Assembly: GCA_944470555.2 (NCBI GenBank)
Contig: OX104132.1
Coordinates: forward strand, 2,985,755 to 3,049,754
Source: Heterobilharzia americana
Taxonomy: Eukaryota > Platyhelminthes > Trematoda > Strigeidida > Schistosomatidae
Reading direction: 5' to 3'
DNA length: 64,000 nt
In this document: piece by piece, positions 13,080 through 24,635 of the stretch
How positions within the stretch are numbered: position 1 is the first letter of the stretch
Layout of the letters: each line of letters opens with the position of its first letter
Position numbers and translations under genes: made by a program
The notes under the pieces: generated by a model
Told to the model about the DNA's origin: nothing
What the model saw: only the letters and a program-made list of their open reading frames with translations
Databases searched by the model: none

Positions 13080-14640
13080 GAACTAATTCCAGTAGAATTT
13101 GTGGTGCTATTAAAATTCATTGGTCAGATTGTCCGATTAGACCCTATTAAATCAGACTTTAGAAACATTCCCACTTATCGCTTTTCTAAATATTTAGTAT
13201 TGGTGCTAGATTCAATTAAAAACCGTCCTAAATCAAGACTTATTAACTCTTTCGACTCGAAGCACAGATTGGATAATATATATTTAGATGACGATGAAGA
13301 AATGGTTTGTTTTGATGTAGTTAGTTTGTATACTAATATACCGGTTGGCACGGCTCTAGAAGCAGTTAAAAATGGGTCAATTATGACTATGAGCTTACAC
13401 TATGAACTAGGGTACCAGTAGATGATATCATGTTAGGAGTACAGCTATACCTAACTTCCACAATCTTCAGGTTTCAGAATAAAATATACAAACAAACAGA
13501 ATGAATTGTCATGTGGTCATCAATGTCCCCTATTGTGGCTGACATATTTACTAAGAGTTGGGCGCCAATGGCTGTGACAACATTTAGTCCGGCTCCAAAA
13601 ATGTGGTTTCGATGTGTAGACGACACATTTACAATATTGAAATTGGGGCATATACAAGTTTCTTTACATATAGAAATTCAATAGTCAACGCAATCCAATT
13701 CACCTATAAATTAGAACATAGTAAAGGGGAATTATCCCTGTTGGATTGCAGAATAAAACGGAAACAAAATATGAGTTTAGGCACTAGTATCCACAGAAAA
13801 CCTTCATAACTCAAATCGTTGCTTAGACTTTAATTCAAAGTTGGCTCGGTAAAGTGTCCAAGTAACAGGCCCAGAAAAGCTAGTGAAATAGGTGTAAGAT
13901 AAAAAGCCAGATGCCTAAAAGACAGATACCTTATTTGTCAAAAATTATCCTGCTAAATTCATTAATGAGTTACTTAAGAATCGTCAGAAAAATATGACTA
14001 GTATTAGTAACACATCTGGTAGTAATAAAAGTGCTAATAATAATAGTGGCAATAGTGTCTAAAGGGAATTCAAAATAGTATTCCCATACAAGGAAGACAA
14101 CACAGAGATATTGCGTAGGATTCTCAATAAGGCTGACTGGGATTAGAATAACATTTAAACGTACAAACTTGCTCAGAAATAAGTTTTGTAAGTTAAAATA
14201 TCCTATTGATTCAATTAGACAGAATAATTTAGTTTAACAAATCCCTTGCAACGATTGCGAAGTTAAATACATAGGTTAATCAGAATAGTCGACCAGGGTC
14301 AATTAAGATATCCGAGGACAGAAACCTAGGTCAGAATTGGTGGACCCTAGTAAGATAAGGAATTTAGAAAAGAGCTGGGTTATAGCTATGCATGCAACTA
14401 CACACAACCATACAACAGGATGGGGTAGGGTGGAAATCTTTAAAACTAACATAGCACGATAAAGGGAGAGATTGATAAATGAATCTTTGTTTATCGAATC
14501 AACACCTAATACATGGAGCAACAGGAATGACTCAGCACCTGTTCTGGATATATGAAAAATCCTACTACCCATGCCACTAAGGAGGCGAGAAAATTAGGAC
14601 TATATAAAAAGTATCTCAATGTTGTATAGTTATCTTGATA
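13080..14640 (+). mobile_element. Penelope-like element relic, RT plus GIY-YIG
   Basis: Penelope-like elements encode a telomerase-related reverse transcriptase followed by a GIY-YIG endonuclease. Here the reverse transcriptase reads PTYRFSKYLVLVLDSIKNR and CFDVVSLYTNIPVGTAL (motif A, about 13310-13350), then a CVDDTF active-site block near 13610 in another frame. Downstream an IPCNDCEVKYIG stretch (about 14235-14275) matches the second half of GIY-YIG, and VEIFKTNIAR with RERLINESLFIES follows. Frameshifts and stops show it is dead. It belongs to a different lineage from the copies at 22540 and 40930. Confidence 0.75.
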
Positions 14641-14856
14641 TGCCTATAGACAATAAATAATGTCCGAAACGTAATCCAGTAAACAATACTCTTCCTTCAC
14701 TGTGTGATGAATCTAATAAATCCAATAAAATGGAATTACATTCTGCCATAGTGCACAAGTTGTACTCTTATATTTTAATGAAACGTGGCGCCGTAGTTTA
14801 ACCATGTTTGCGTCCGAAGATATCCTACTTTAGGATACAGAGCATCTAAATGTCGA

Positions 14857-15225
14857 TCGCTGTGGGTGGCCAGACTGAAATATGGCACCAAAGCATGAAG
14901 TTTCTGACTGTTGGTTTGAGCCATGTGGAGCGATGCAGAGTAGGTGGTTGGGGTCCGCGGGACAAAAGGAACCAGTGGCTGGAGACTGACTATAGGTGAT
15001 ATAGCTCAGAACCGAAGTCAGTGGCGCTGATGTATACACACATTAACCTCACCTTGACGCCGCTATACCGAATCTCACCACTTTCTCATTCTTCCTTCCT
15101 CTCTTTTAGTACTTTATATTTCTTTTGACTGCATTCTCTTATCTTCATCTTGCGTCTCACTGCCTTTTTACTTGATGTATTGATATGAGGTGTGGCAACT
15201 CAGACCGTTACGCAGTGAGACGGTA
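14857..15225 (+). mobile_element. LINE-A 3' fragment
   Basis: Close match to the last 370 bases of LINE-A, including the C-terminal GGWGPRDKRNQW region and the 3' untranslated GGTGTGGCAACTC block. It is 5' truncated, as expected for incomplete reverse transcription. The TGATGA tail is missing. Confidence 0.8.
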
Positions 15226-15432
15226 TGAATTAGGGTAAGGGAGCAATGCATTTTTTCTTGTTGCTTGCTTGCCCGGAGTAGGATGTTCGGTATGTGACAT
15301 TAAAGCTTTATGCTTTTAAGTCCGAAATCATATCTCGAACGTGTGCATTATGTAAAGATCTGATCTCCTAGACAAAATCTAAAAACACTGCACAGTTGCA
15401 TTTCAGAATATCTATTCTTCATAACATATGAT

Positions 15433-15800
15433 CTTTTCAAGTTGGTATTCATCGTGAACTGACATCAGTTGGTGGAACATTGGGAATCTAGGAGCACTAG
15501 ATAGCTGTTTTATCCTAGCATAAGACTCCTCAGCAGTGCGCACTCATAACCTTGGATCGCCGGGGGTTGAACCCAGAACTTTCAGGTTCCTCAGCCAACA
15601 GATTACCAATAAGCCACTGGGTCGGAATCCACTGGTTCATATTTACTACTTCTGTCAGTTCACGACATAGCGTGACTATCACTCACTGTCATCGTTGAGT
15701 AATTGTTCTCATGTCCACCAGGTTTGAACCACCGGTCACAACTTTCACCAACTGATACCAGTCCAATAATGAATACGAACTTGAAGTCATAAGTTCCCAC
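15433..15800 (-). mobile_element. SINE-H copy, decayed ribozyme
   Basis: Reverse copy of the hammerhead SINE. On the minus strand a tRNA-like segment with a box-B-like GGGTTCAACCC stretch is followed by CTGAGGAGTC, but the second core element GAAA is changed to AAAA with a broken stem II, so cleavage is not expected. The ends near 15443 (ATTCATCGTGAACTGACATC) and 15770 are imperfect inverted copies. Confidence 0.7.
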
Positions 15801-16002
15801 AAACACCCAAATTGAATATTATCTTTTAGGTCTATGAGTCTTGACTTTGACTAGAATGAGGTTTGATAAATTCTAATGTTGATTAACATAGTTTGATATT
15901 CATCGTATCGATTGACTTCATACATCTTAGTAATGATCTTCCTATAACAGGTTTTCGAAGATATTTTCAGAAGAATGGTAAGGTTTTGTTCAAGTTTGTA
16001 TT

Positions 16003-16821
16003 AATATTATTATTATTATTATTATTATCATTATCATCATTCGTATTATTTGTCCTTTTGGTTCCTAGTGGAAAATATGGCTATAGGCTTCAGTAGCATG
16101 TCGCCATTTCACTCTGCTATCTGCCGTCTTTTCAACCTGGCTCCATGACTCCCCACAAGATCTCATTTCTTCCTCCATGTCACCCTCGGACGCCATGACC
16201 TGGTGCATGATACCTCCAAACTGTCTTCTCAGCCTATCTACAATCTAATCTAATCCAATCCAATCCATCTCCACTTTCTTCTTCTGCATATCTGTTGGGG
16301 TGATGGGTTCTTGGTTACTTGGTTCGTTGCTTGGCCAGAGTCCCTTGTTGCTTACTCTCATTATTCTGGCCATCTGATTTTTAGTATCGAGCCAGCGTAG
16401 TCGGCAGCTGTTAGTGAATGTCTGTAGTTTGTCGGAAATGCTTTTCATGAGGGTCGCCAAGTCTCTCAACCACCACATAGAAGCAGTGACTTGGCTAACT
16501 TGGTGTTGTAAATCTGGATCTTGTTCATGCTTTATGCTGAGTGTAGAAGATCTCTACACTAGTTTCAGGTTAATGAACCCTGTCTCGCTTTTCCGATCCT
16601 GAATTGGACATCCTCGTCTGTGCCACCACCTGTAGTTGAAACGATGCTGCCTAAGCAAGTAGGTAGTTGAAAGAGACAACTTCCTTTAGGTATCTTCCGT
16701 TGATGCTGTTTGGTGCTTGTTGTTGGCGGTGTGGGTTGAGTAACTTCATCACCTCTGTATTCTCTACATTTACCTGAAGGAAGTCCCTCCTTCGCTGCCT
16801 CGTCTCCCAACTTGTTAGTTT
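16003..16821 (-). mobile_element. LINE-B 3' fragment just upstream of ATAD2 exon 1
   Basis: Minus-strand copy whose (AAT)n tail appears as ATT repeats at 16003-16045. Minus-strand frames read KSISDKLQTFTNSCRLRW and ISTTGGGTDEDVQFRIGKARQ-like C-terminal LINE-B pieces. It is truncated at about 16821, roughly 120 bases before the ATAD2 start codon, and is transcribed away from the gene. Confidence 0.8.
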
Positions 16822-16943
16822 GTAGTCAGTGTATTTAAATCAACAGTCAAAAAAATATTTATAAACATTTAATTTACTAGTCACTTTCATTGTTCATCTT
16901 CAATCTCTGTTAGTCCAATATAGATATAAATCCTAAGTCTACT

Positions 16944-17034
16944 ATGAATAGTACCGATTGCAACCAGTTGGACCCATCCCCTCCCCAGGTTCGAAAACGT
17001 GGGCGACCATTTAAAAAGAAGTCGAACAAACTAG
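16944..17034 (+). CDS. ATAD2: ATAD2-like exon 1, start codon and AT-hook-like motif
   Basis: ATG at 16944 opens 30 codons plus one base and ends at a GTTAGT donor. Residues 18-26 read KRGRPFKKK, an AT-hook-like core (RGRP flanked by basic residues) that would bind the minor groove of AT-rich DNA. The phase-1 end joins exon 2 in frame through a GTT codon. No upstream exon was found, but a non-coding 5' exon cannot be excluded. A reverse LINE-B copy ends only about 120 bases upstream, so the core promoter must be short or lie in the repeat. The start is chosen because it is the first ATG of a frame that splices cleanly into exon 2. Confidence 0.6.
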
Positions 17035-18095
17035 GTTAGTTTGTTCTTCTTATCTTAACGTACAGATTTTATATCATTTTTATTGTTATTTGTTAGTAAT
17101 ATGTTTCACAATTGAAGAGTTTTGACGTTTGCTACTAACGTTTATGGGTTCGGGTGATTCGATTCGTTTTCGATGCCACTTTAGAATGTGCTCCGAAACG
17201 CTTACTTACTTCGATCTATGAGTCTGCTCAATGTATGTGTCATCTTCATGTACAATGTAATAAGATTGTATTTTTCACATGCTTTAAGGGTTTATGAGAG
17301 TATGCAGGCTTGTTAACTTCTATTAATTGAACCTTATCTGCTTAGTATGTTCTTTTAAGTGTGACTATAAGTTTCTGATTAAGGTTTGCTCTATGACAGT
17401 CACTTTTGTACGGAAGCTTGATGAAAACTTCTTTATCCAGGATGAAGGTAAGATCAGGTATTGGCACTCTAATTATTTTGTATTGACTAATAAATTTTGG
17501 TGGTTAGATACAACATTGTGGTTCAGTCAATGTTCTTGTCTGGTCTTTTAAAGTATCGTCTATGCGTATTTGTTGAATTCCATTGAATAATCATTTGACT
17601 AAAGCTGGTTTGTACTGAACTGGAAGATAGCTATGATAATTCTAATATCATCTTGTCCGTTTAAATTTTTTCTGTAGATAGATCATTTTATAGTTCCATT
17701 CTGCTGACTAGTTAGTATGTTCAAGAAAGACAAACAATCATCTTCCTCTTCTACAAATCTCTACATGTATCCTCCCACTTTAATGGCTATGTTTCACAGT
17801 TGTTAAACTTAACAGAGGAAATTTCTACACCGTACACTTAACACTTTAAATGCATTCAGAAATCTCGCCAAAGTCCCGTGTCTAATGTTGGTTAGCAAGA
17901 ACACAGGTTAGTGAACACTATTCTGATATATGGCAAGATATATCATCCTCATCCAGTTAGGCAGATGAACAGATATGACTTTGAAGGTGGCCAATAAGGA
18001 TAACATCACTTCTCATTGTCATAGAAGATATTGACGTTAACTATCCTTGAAGAAACAATTTGCGCTGATGAAAGAACAATAAACGTGGTGGTGGT
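17035..18095. other. ATAD2 intron 1, unassigned part
   Basis: About 1 kb of AT-rich intron with no recognised repeat or conserved frame. Confidence 0.4.
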
Positions 18096-18545
18096 ATATA
18101 TATAGTCCTGACGGATAACTGCTACCTTCACGTGGTGGTCAGGGTTGTAAATCACGATGACCCGACGAGCTGCTATGCTGATGAAACGCTTCTTCTCTTG
18201 AGGTTCTACCATACTACAAAAGTTTATTGGGTAGTGATCAGGCAAAAAAAAACACAGTTACCCTTATCTTTAACATGTTCTTAAAAAGAGATGATACATT
18301 ATGGTAGCTTTGATCAGTCATCATTGGTTAGCGGTGATACAAAAACACAGGATGTATGTCCGATCGCGCCTTCCATAACACAGGCCTAGTCCTCAGCTCT
18401 GTGATCACACACTAACCCTTCTATTTCAGATATATCAAAGAAGACTTAGCCTTCTATGGTATGAGCAGCTGGGAAGTGTTAATCGCCCTCAAAACTCTCT
18501 CAACGCTGAAATTGCCTCAGAATTTAGTCGTCTAAGAATAGAATT
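18096..18545 (+). mobile_element. LINE-A subfamily 5' region fragment
   Basis: Begins with a diverged LINE-A 5' end (GATAACTGCTACCTTCACG near 18113) and ends near the block equivalent to 44700 of the intact copy (GAGCAGCTGGGAAGTG). The middle contains a subfamily stretch (about 18270-18305, AACATGTTCTTAAA) also present in the minus copy at 36535-38145 but absent from the intact element. No reverse transcriptase region follows. Confidence 0.65.
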
Positions 18546-18910
18546 CACTGCATTCATAGTAGTTTTTTTTACTAAATAAAGGAAGGAAAATTATTTATGC
18601 CTGTCACCATCTCACACTATCCCACTCAGGTGTCTTGTACATATTTGTGCAGTAAGCGATAAGACACACACCTGTTGTGTGTGTGTTGAAGGGGTGGGAG
18701 CTTGTGATACTATCTGTCTGGATACCTCATAGCTCGATAGATGGAACGGGGCTCTATGGTTGATAGTCATCTCCTTAATCCCTTGAGCTACACAGCTCCA
18801 CTCCGTAAACAGTAAACGCTCATTAATTTTTAAAATGATAATTAATGTTTTTGTATACATTATATATTTGATTAATTTATCTTCCACTAAAATTGACATT
18901 CTTTTCATAG

Positions 18911-19103
18911 TTCATTTTAGTCAGAGTTCACCAAATTCATTATCTGATACACTTAGTGTTAGTATAACAAAAATTTCTCATGAAAGTGAAACATTTTATG
19001 CGAATAAAATGTATAAATCTCCAATTTTATCGACATCAGATGATTCTATTTCACAGTATACTCGTGAATTAAGACCTCGTACAACAATAACAACACCGCC
19101 ACC

Positions 19104-19134
<31 letters not shown>

Positions 19135-19395
19135 TCGAATTGTCATCCACCTGTAAAAGATACTTACGACGAAGAGATAAATTTCGACGTATTCCACATG
19201 ATATTCCAAATAATTCATTACATGACAGTTTATCTACAGTAGATAAATTATGTGAACATTCTGTTCAAACACACGATGATCATAACAATGCTATTTTGGA
19301 AGAAGATGATGATGATGAGGAGGAGGAGGAGGAGGATGAACGACAAACACGAAGGTATCCAATGCGTAATCGTAGAAATACTACAGTTTATCAAG
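18911..19395 (+). CDS. ATAD2: ATAD2-like exon 2, acidic/basic linker with an internal frame change
   Basis: The acceptor is TTCATAG before 18911 and the donor is GTAAGA at 19396. The first part reads VHFSQSSPNSLSDTL and runs to a proline/threonine tract made of CCA and ACA repeats (about 19095-19135). The last part, in another frame, reads CKRYLRRRDKF, then an acidic run of Asp and Glu (19306-19337), then RRYPMRNRRN before the donor. Acidic runs followed by a basic RRY motif are typical upstream of the ATAD2 ATPase. Both halves use schistosome-like codons, so both look coding, but they are offset and overlap only between 19068 and 19242. A micro-intron, a real frameshift or a sequence error in the repeat would each explain it; I found no convincing GT-AG pair of the right length. 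Confidence 0.55.
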
Positions 19396-19829
19396 GTAAG
19401 AATCGTATATTATTTTCATGTCTGTTATTCACTTGTGTATGTATGCGTATGATACAGTAAAAGTTGTTGGAAGATTTTAAACATCCCTAATGTAAGCGCT
19501 TTAGAAGCTTGATAATGACTATGAATTTTTACTCTTTTGTTGAAATTCGCTTATAGTAGAGTGTTTCAACTGTTGTTTCGTTATTTAGTGCTAATAACTT
19601 CATCAAAATCGGAGGTTACAACATCCCGCAAGGTTCTATATGATAAAGTTGACAAGTATTCTTCTACATGAATGATTCTGCGTTGTTCCAACTGTAGAAT
19701 AAAGATGATGTGCATATGTAGTATGTTGTGTGTGTGAATGGATTAACAGATTGAGATTTATATGTACACATATATGTTAATAGTTCGTATCGCATGTATG
19801 AATGTTGGTTATGTCAGTATGTCACACTT

Positions 19830-21705
19830 CTTGGACACACTGGCAAGTGAAGCAGAACAGGCTGCAGGTAGGAGAGACCTAACAACATTGTATCAAATAA
19901 CCAGGTTACTACCTGGGATGGAAGAGATCAACACAGATGAAACCAATAAAAGATGAAAGAAATCTCATTACCAAAGAAGAGAAACAAAGGAAACGATGGG
20001 CTGACAACTTCAAAAAGCTCTTGAATCAACCACCACCTGCAAACCAGACACAGAATTACTAGTGAACACAAGCCCTCCGAGGAAAGTCGAGGCCCTGAAC
20101 GTCACACCATAAGGCTACTGAAATGCGGAAAAGCAGCAGGACCAGATGGAATCCCGTCAGAAGCACTGAGAGCAGACGCAGAGACAACAGCGGACATGCT
20201 CACAACATTATTGCAGAAGGTGTGGAAGGAAGGAAAGGTAGCTGTCCATTGATTGGAAGAAATGGTACCTTGTCAAACTCCCAAATAGGGGAGACCTAAG
20301 TGTTTGCAAGAACTGGTGTGAAATCATGCTGCTGTCCACCGAAAGCAAGCAAAATATTAAGCCGCATCATCCTGGAGAGACTAAAAGATGCTCTGAATTC
20401 AAAACTACGACCAGAACAGGCTGGCTGGCTGGCTGGCTGGATTCAGGAAGTACTAATCATGTGGCTATCAAATTGCAACGCTAAGCTACGCATCATCATA
20501 GAACAGAGGATAGAATAGCAGTCAACTCTCTATCTGAAATTCATCTACTTTGAAAAGGCCATGGGCTGCGATGACCGAGAAGTAATTTGGTAGGCAGTTG
20601 CTTCAACACTACGGAATACCACAAACCTTTATCAACTTCATTCAACAACTATATGAAGACGCCATATGGTAAGTAATTGACAATGGGAAGTTGAGTGACG
20701 CTTTTGAAGTGAAGACAAGGTGGAGTGAAACACGATTGTCTACTATCACCGATGATCTTCCTGATTGTGTTGTGGTGGACTGGATCATGCAGCAAACAGC
20801 TGTGAGGAGCTAGGAGAGGGGCACACGCCGGTTCGGGGAGAAGATTTTAGAAGTTTTGGATCTCGTCGATTACTTGTGTCTAATGTCCCATAAACTCGAA
20901 GATCTATAGCAAAAACTAGCAAGTTGACAGAAGAGGCAGGCAGCAAAGATGAGACTTCAAGTGAATATAGAGAAGACATGGGTGATGAAGATACCCAACC
21001 ACCACCACCACCACCACCACCAACAACAACAGAAAGAACCAATCACCATCAATGGAAGAAACCCAAAGGAAGTAGTCTCTTCCACCTATGTAGTCACGGC
21101 AGCATCGTTTCAACTGCAGGTGGCGTTACAGACGAGAATGTCCAATTCAGGATCGGAAAAGCGAGACAGGGGTTCATTAACCTGAAACCAGTGTGGAGAT
21201 CTACACTCAGCACAAATCGTGAACAAGATCCAGATTTACAACACTAAGTTAACCAAGTCAGTGCTTCTATGTGGTGGTGAGAGACTTGGCGACCCTCATG
21301 AAAAGCATTTCCGACAAACTACAGACATTCACTAACAGCTGCCGACTACGCTGGCTCGATACTAAAGATCAGATGGCCAGAATAATGAGAGTAAGCAACA
21401 AGGGACTCTGGCCAAGCAACGAACCAAGTAACCAAGAACCCATCACCCCAACAGATATGCAGAAGAAGAAAGTGGAGATGGATTGGATTGGATTGGATTA
21501 GATTGTAGATAGACTGAGAAGACAGTTTGGAGGTATCATGCACCAGGTCATGGCGTCCGAGGGTGACATGGAGGAAGAAATGAGATCTTGTGGGGAGTCA
21601 TGGAGCCAGGTTGAAAAGACGGCAGATAGCAGAGTGAAATGGCGACATGCTACTGAAGCCTATAGCCCTATTTTCCACTAAGAACTCAAGGGACAAATAA
21701 TAATA
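19830..21705 (+). mobile_element. LINE-B copy, long but broken
   Basis: Starts in the region before reverse transcriptase (ACACTGGCAAGTGAAGCAGA near 19848), contains RIILERLKDALNSKLRPEQA, a diverged motif A near 20550, a DGWIMQQTAV-like segment, then the C-terminal KSISDKLQTFTNSCRLRW block and a short AAT tail near 21697. A GGCT tetranucleotide array lies inside the coding region at 20421-20440. Several stops and indels are present. It fills most of ATAD2 intron 2. Confidence 0.85.
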
Positions 21706-21903
21706 TAATCAGCATGGATATTTAATATGTTTATAAGGTAATTTAGTTGAATGATTGTAATTCTATAAGAATACATAGATAGCTGTTAAAGTAAAATAGT
21801 TTAGTAATCTCTACTAGGAATAATTTGAACCGTAACTAACTATCGCTTACCTTATATATATCCTACTTGTTTAAATCACTGTGAAATTTCTAATGCTTTG
21901 CAG

Positions 21904-22030
21904 TTGAAAATCCACACATCAGTAATAATAATAACAATAACAATAATCATAACAATCCACAACAACAGAGAAACTGGTTAGTTGGTACTGGTTATGACAA
22001 GTATAAACGATCACGTCAGCTTAAATCCAA
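21904..22030 (+). CDS. ATAD2: ATAD2-like exon 3, Asn-rich linker
   Basis: The exon follows a TTTGCAG acceptor and ends at a GTGAGT donor. It enters in phase 1 and leaves with two bases of a codon. It encodes an Asn-rich stretch made of AAT/AAC repeats, then QQQRNWLVGTGYDKYKRSRQ. The low-complexity part is not conserved, while the basic tail belongs to the linker before the ATPase. The support is splice phase, open frame and position between clearly homologous exons, not motif homology. Confidence 0.75.
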
Positions 22031-22149
22031 GTGAGTGAAAGTTATTGTTTCACATACATATAATTCTCCGTTGTTAAACAGGGTTGAATTATTCGATCTC
22101 TGTCAGTAGATGAGCTGGTATGCATGTATACCTTGGCGCACTGCTGGCT

Positions 22150-22330
22150 ATTTATGATGTTGTATTCATCTTGATGACTAAGTGTAGTTTAGTGGATAAT
22201 CATATTTTAGTGTTTGAAGCGACGAGTACTCAGTTGAAGTCTTCTTAGTGGGGACAACGTTGGTAGATGGTACATCCAACCCATCCTGCATTCCACTGTG
22301 AAGTCATCAAAATGAATACAACATCATGAG
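22150..22330 (+). mobile_element. Sm-alpha-like SINE relic without ribozyme
   Basis: A tRNA-like segment (TTTAGTGGATAATC, then TGTTTGAAGCGACGAG) resembles the front of the Sm-alpha copies at 35734 and 52120. The part where the hammerhead should lie (about 22265-22310) keeps ACATCCAA but not the CTGATGA core. I call it a relic with modest confidence. Confidence 0.45.
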
Positions 22331-22564
22331 TGAAAATTATTTTACGCTTTTATCTAACGAAATATATTGCATATGAAATAAACATATGAGATAATATACA
22401 AGCTACGTATATTACATTTCTGTTTTATATTAATCTCTGAGTTGACTGACTGATTGAATGATAAAATCAACGTAGAATCACCTTGTATAGAAGTGCATCA
22501 CCTTAAACTGCCATAGAAGTAAAGAAACAAAGAAGTAGTGGAGAACATTTGTAGCTCAGGTGGA

Positions 22565-22765
22565 TGGTCTTGGTTGTATTGTGTTCTCTGAGGAGGTGGG
22601 TTGTTTAACCGTGGAGAAGCTTTCATCGTCTTTCTAGACAGCGATATCATCCACAGCACTAACTTCAGTATGAAGTGAGCTGTCAATACCTCTCCATGAG
22701 TGTTTTAGTAACTTGCCTTGACGAAGTAGTCTATGGTTGGTTGTTTCCTTTGATTGTTGTGTCAT
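22565..22765 (-). repeat. Left inverted arm of Penelope-like element
   Basis: Reverse complement of 23993-24180 with only scattered differences, including the shared block ACACTCATGGAGAGGTATTG read on the minus strand. Penelope-like elements are known to carry direct or inverted terminal repeats. Confidence 0.85.
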
Positions 22766-23992
22766 CGATTGTATAGACTTTCCTATTGACTGTTCCTCTG
22801 CTTCACCTCTCACCTTTCTGTCTTTTATCATCTTTCTTATTGGTTGATAGATTGCGGTCTATGTCTATATAGCTGTTGATTGCTGACTGACTGACTGGCT
22901 GACCTGAATCCCAAGCTTCTAAGAATTCTGTGATATTTTTTGTGTTCCTCTTGTCCAAAATTTCTACATTGTCAAAACTGGATTCATATCCATAATTGTC
23001 CCCGTGCATTGAAATGAGTGATGAAATGTCGTGACGTTTAGTAGCGAATTGTTGTTCATGTAGACGAAGGCGAAGAGGGCGACCACCTTGTCCAATGTAG
23101 TGTTGACTACAGTTATTGAAGTTGATTTTGTAAATGATATTCGGTTCATCTTCTTTGGTTGCTGCATCCTTTGATCTGCATAATAGGGTTGTGTTTGGAG
23201 GGAATTTGTTGGTTTATGAGCCACACCAATTCCAAGTGGTCTCAGCAATCTTGTCGTGATTTCTGATATATTCATTATGTATTGTAGGAAGATGCGTTTA
23301 TTAATTTCTGTTGATGACTTTGTAGTTGATGATGTACGGGATAGGCATGTCGTGATAAAGTTTCGTGGTTAGCCGTTCTTCTTTAGGGTGGACGTCAAGT
23401 AATTTTCTTCATTTCTCCGTGAAGCTGTTGTGCTGCAGTATGTTCTCGCTTTTCTGAATAGAGTCTGCACGCAACTGATCTTGTGGGTTGTTGCTACTGT
23501 AGTTGAAGACTTGGTCAGTCAGTGTGTGTTGGCTTCCTGTACACTTGGGTTTCCAGCTTCCCCGTATTCGTTCTATTGACCAGAACATCCAGGAATGGCA
23601 GTTGGTTGTTTGACTCCTTCTCCATTGTGAATTTGATGTCATTGAAAACGTTGTTGATCAAATCGTGGGTGTTTGCTCTATCATCTTTTTTAATCATGAC
23701 AAAAGTGTCATCTACATAGCGAATCCAGAATTTTGGATGGATCACAGGTAGGATGATGACTTCCAGTCTCTGCATCACTGTTTCTGCTATTAATCTGGAT
23801 ATCGGTGATCCCATTGGAGTTGCTTCCATCTGTTTGTATATCTTGTCGTTGAATTGGAAGTATGTTGTCAGATAGAGGTCGATAAGTTTCATCAGACTTG
23901 AACATTTGAGTTTTGTACGTTCTGAAAAGTTTTTGTCTTCATTGAGCAGAAAGGACATAGTTTCCTTGGCAAATTGGCCAAGTACAGTCAAT

Positions 23993-24180
23993 AACACAAC
24001 AATCAAAGGAAACAATCAACCATAGACTGCTTCGTCAAGGCAAGTTACTAAAACACTCATGGAGAGGTATTGACAGCTCACTTCATACTGAAGTTAGTGC
24101 TGTGGATGATATCGCTGTCTAGAAAGACGATGAAAGCTTCACAATTAAACAACTCAGCTCCTCAGAGAACATAATGCAAC
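23993..24180 (+). repeat. Right inverted arm of Penelope-like element
   Basis: Inverted partner of 22565-22765. The reverse transcriptase frame on the minus strand begins inside this arm, near 24015. Confidence 0.85.
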
Positions 24181-24299
24181 TAAGAAACGAAAAAGAGGTG
24201 GATAGGAGAAGAGTGATATCAAACAATATGAAGATAATGGTTAGTATGAAATATTCAAGCCTTAGATGAGACTGTTTTTCATGTATGTCATCAAAAGTC

Positions 24300-24634
24300 A
24301 GTCCTCAACTACTACTGATTCGTTTCGTTCCGGAAACCTCAATCAAGTAGTCAACATTTCCCCCACATGGCTGGGTCAGAGACTTTATCGACTTGTACCA
24401 TATGTGTTAGTCTGGCCACTTTGAATCTTCTTTCGATCTAATCCAATTTCCCATAGCATTACACGTCGAGTTAGGTGGTGGCTTACCTATCTTATCTAGT
24501 ATTCTTCACCTGATCTCAACATTACTCACACAGTGATTCCACCAAACATGAGGAATTCTACGAAGATACCTGTTATCAAGCATGTATAACCGCTTCATGT
24601 CTTCTACTTTTAGAGGCTATGTCTCACAACTATA
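24300..24634 (-). mobile_element. LINE-A-related C-terminal relic
   Basis: On the minus strand this matches the C-terminal part of LINE-A (the KVEDMRR to GGQTKTWHQ region) with many changes. It is abruptly followed by a plus-strand LINE-A 5' end. Confidence 0.65.
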
Positions 24635-24635
24635 A

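Larger units (their letters stand above)
22540..24235 (-). mobile_element. Penelope-like element with long inverted arms
   Basis: Minus-strand reverse transcriptase is open at 23515-24015: GSPISRLIAETVMQRLEVI, the active site WIRYVDDTFVMIKKDD (23690-23735) and LPFLDVLVNRTNTGKLET then VYRKPTHTD. Downstream on the minus strand a GIY-YIG endonuclease is readable near 22820-23150 (YKINFNNCSQHYIGQGGRPL, then RHDISSLISMHGDNYGYES). The two ends, about 22565-22765 and 23993-24180, are nearly identical inverted repeats of about 190 bases. The element sits in ATAD2 intron 3 in reverse. Frameshifts between reverse transcriptase and endonuclease suggest it is dead or 5' truncated. Confidence 0.85.

Noticed and set aside
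20990..21030. His/Pro-rich peptide from CCA repeats
   Set aside because: It is the CCA/CAA tract in the LINE-B coding region, present in other copies as Gln/His runs.
24100..24160. Hammerhead in the Penelope-like arm (GTCTAGAAAGAC stem-like block)
   Set aside because: Some Penelope-like elements carry hammerheads, but here the block is followed by GATGAAA, not GAAA, and no CTGANGA core is correctly placed.
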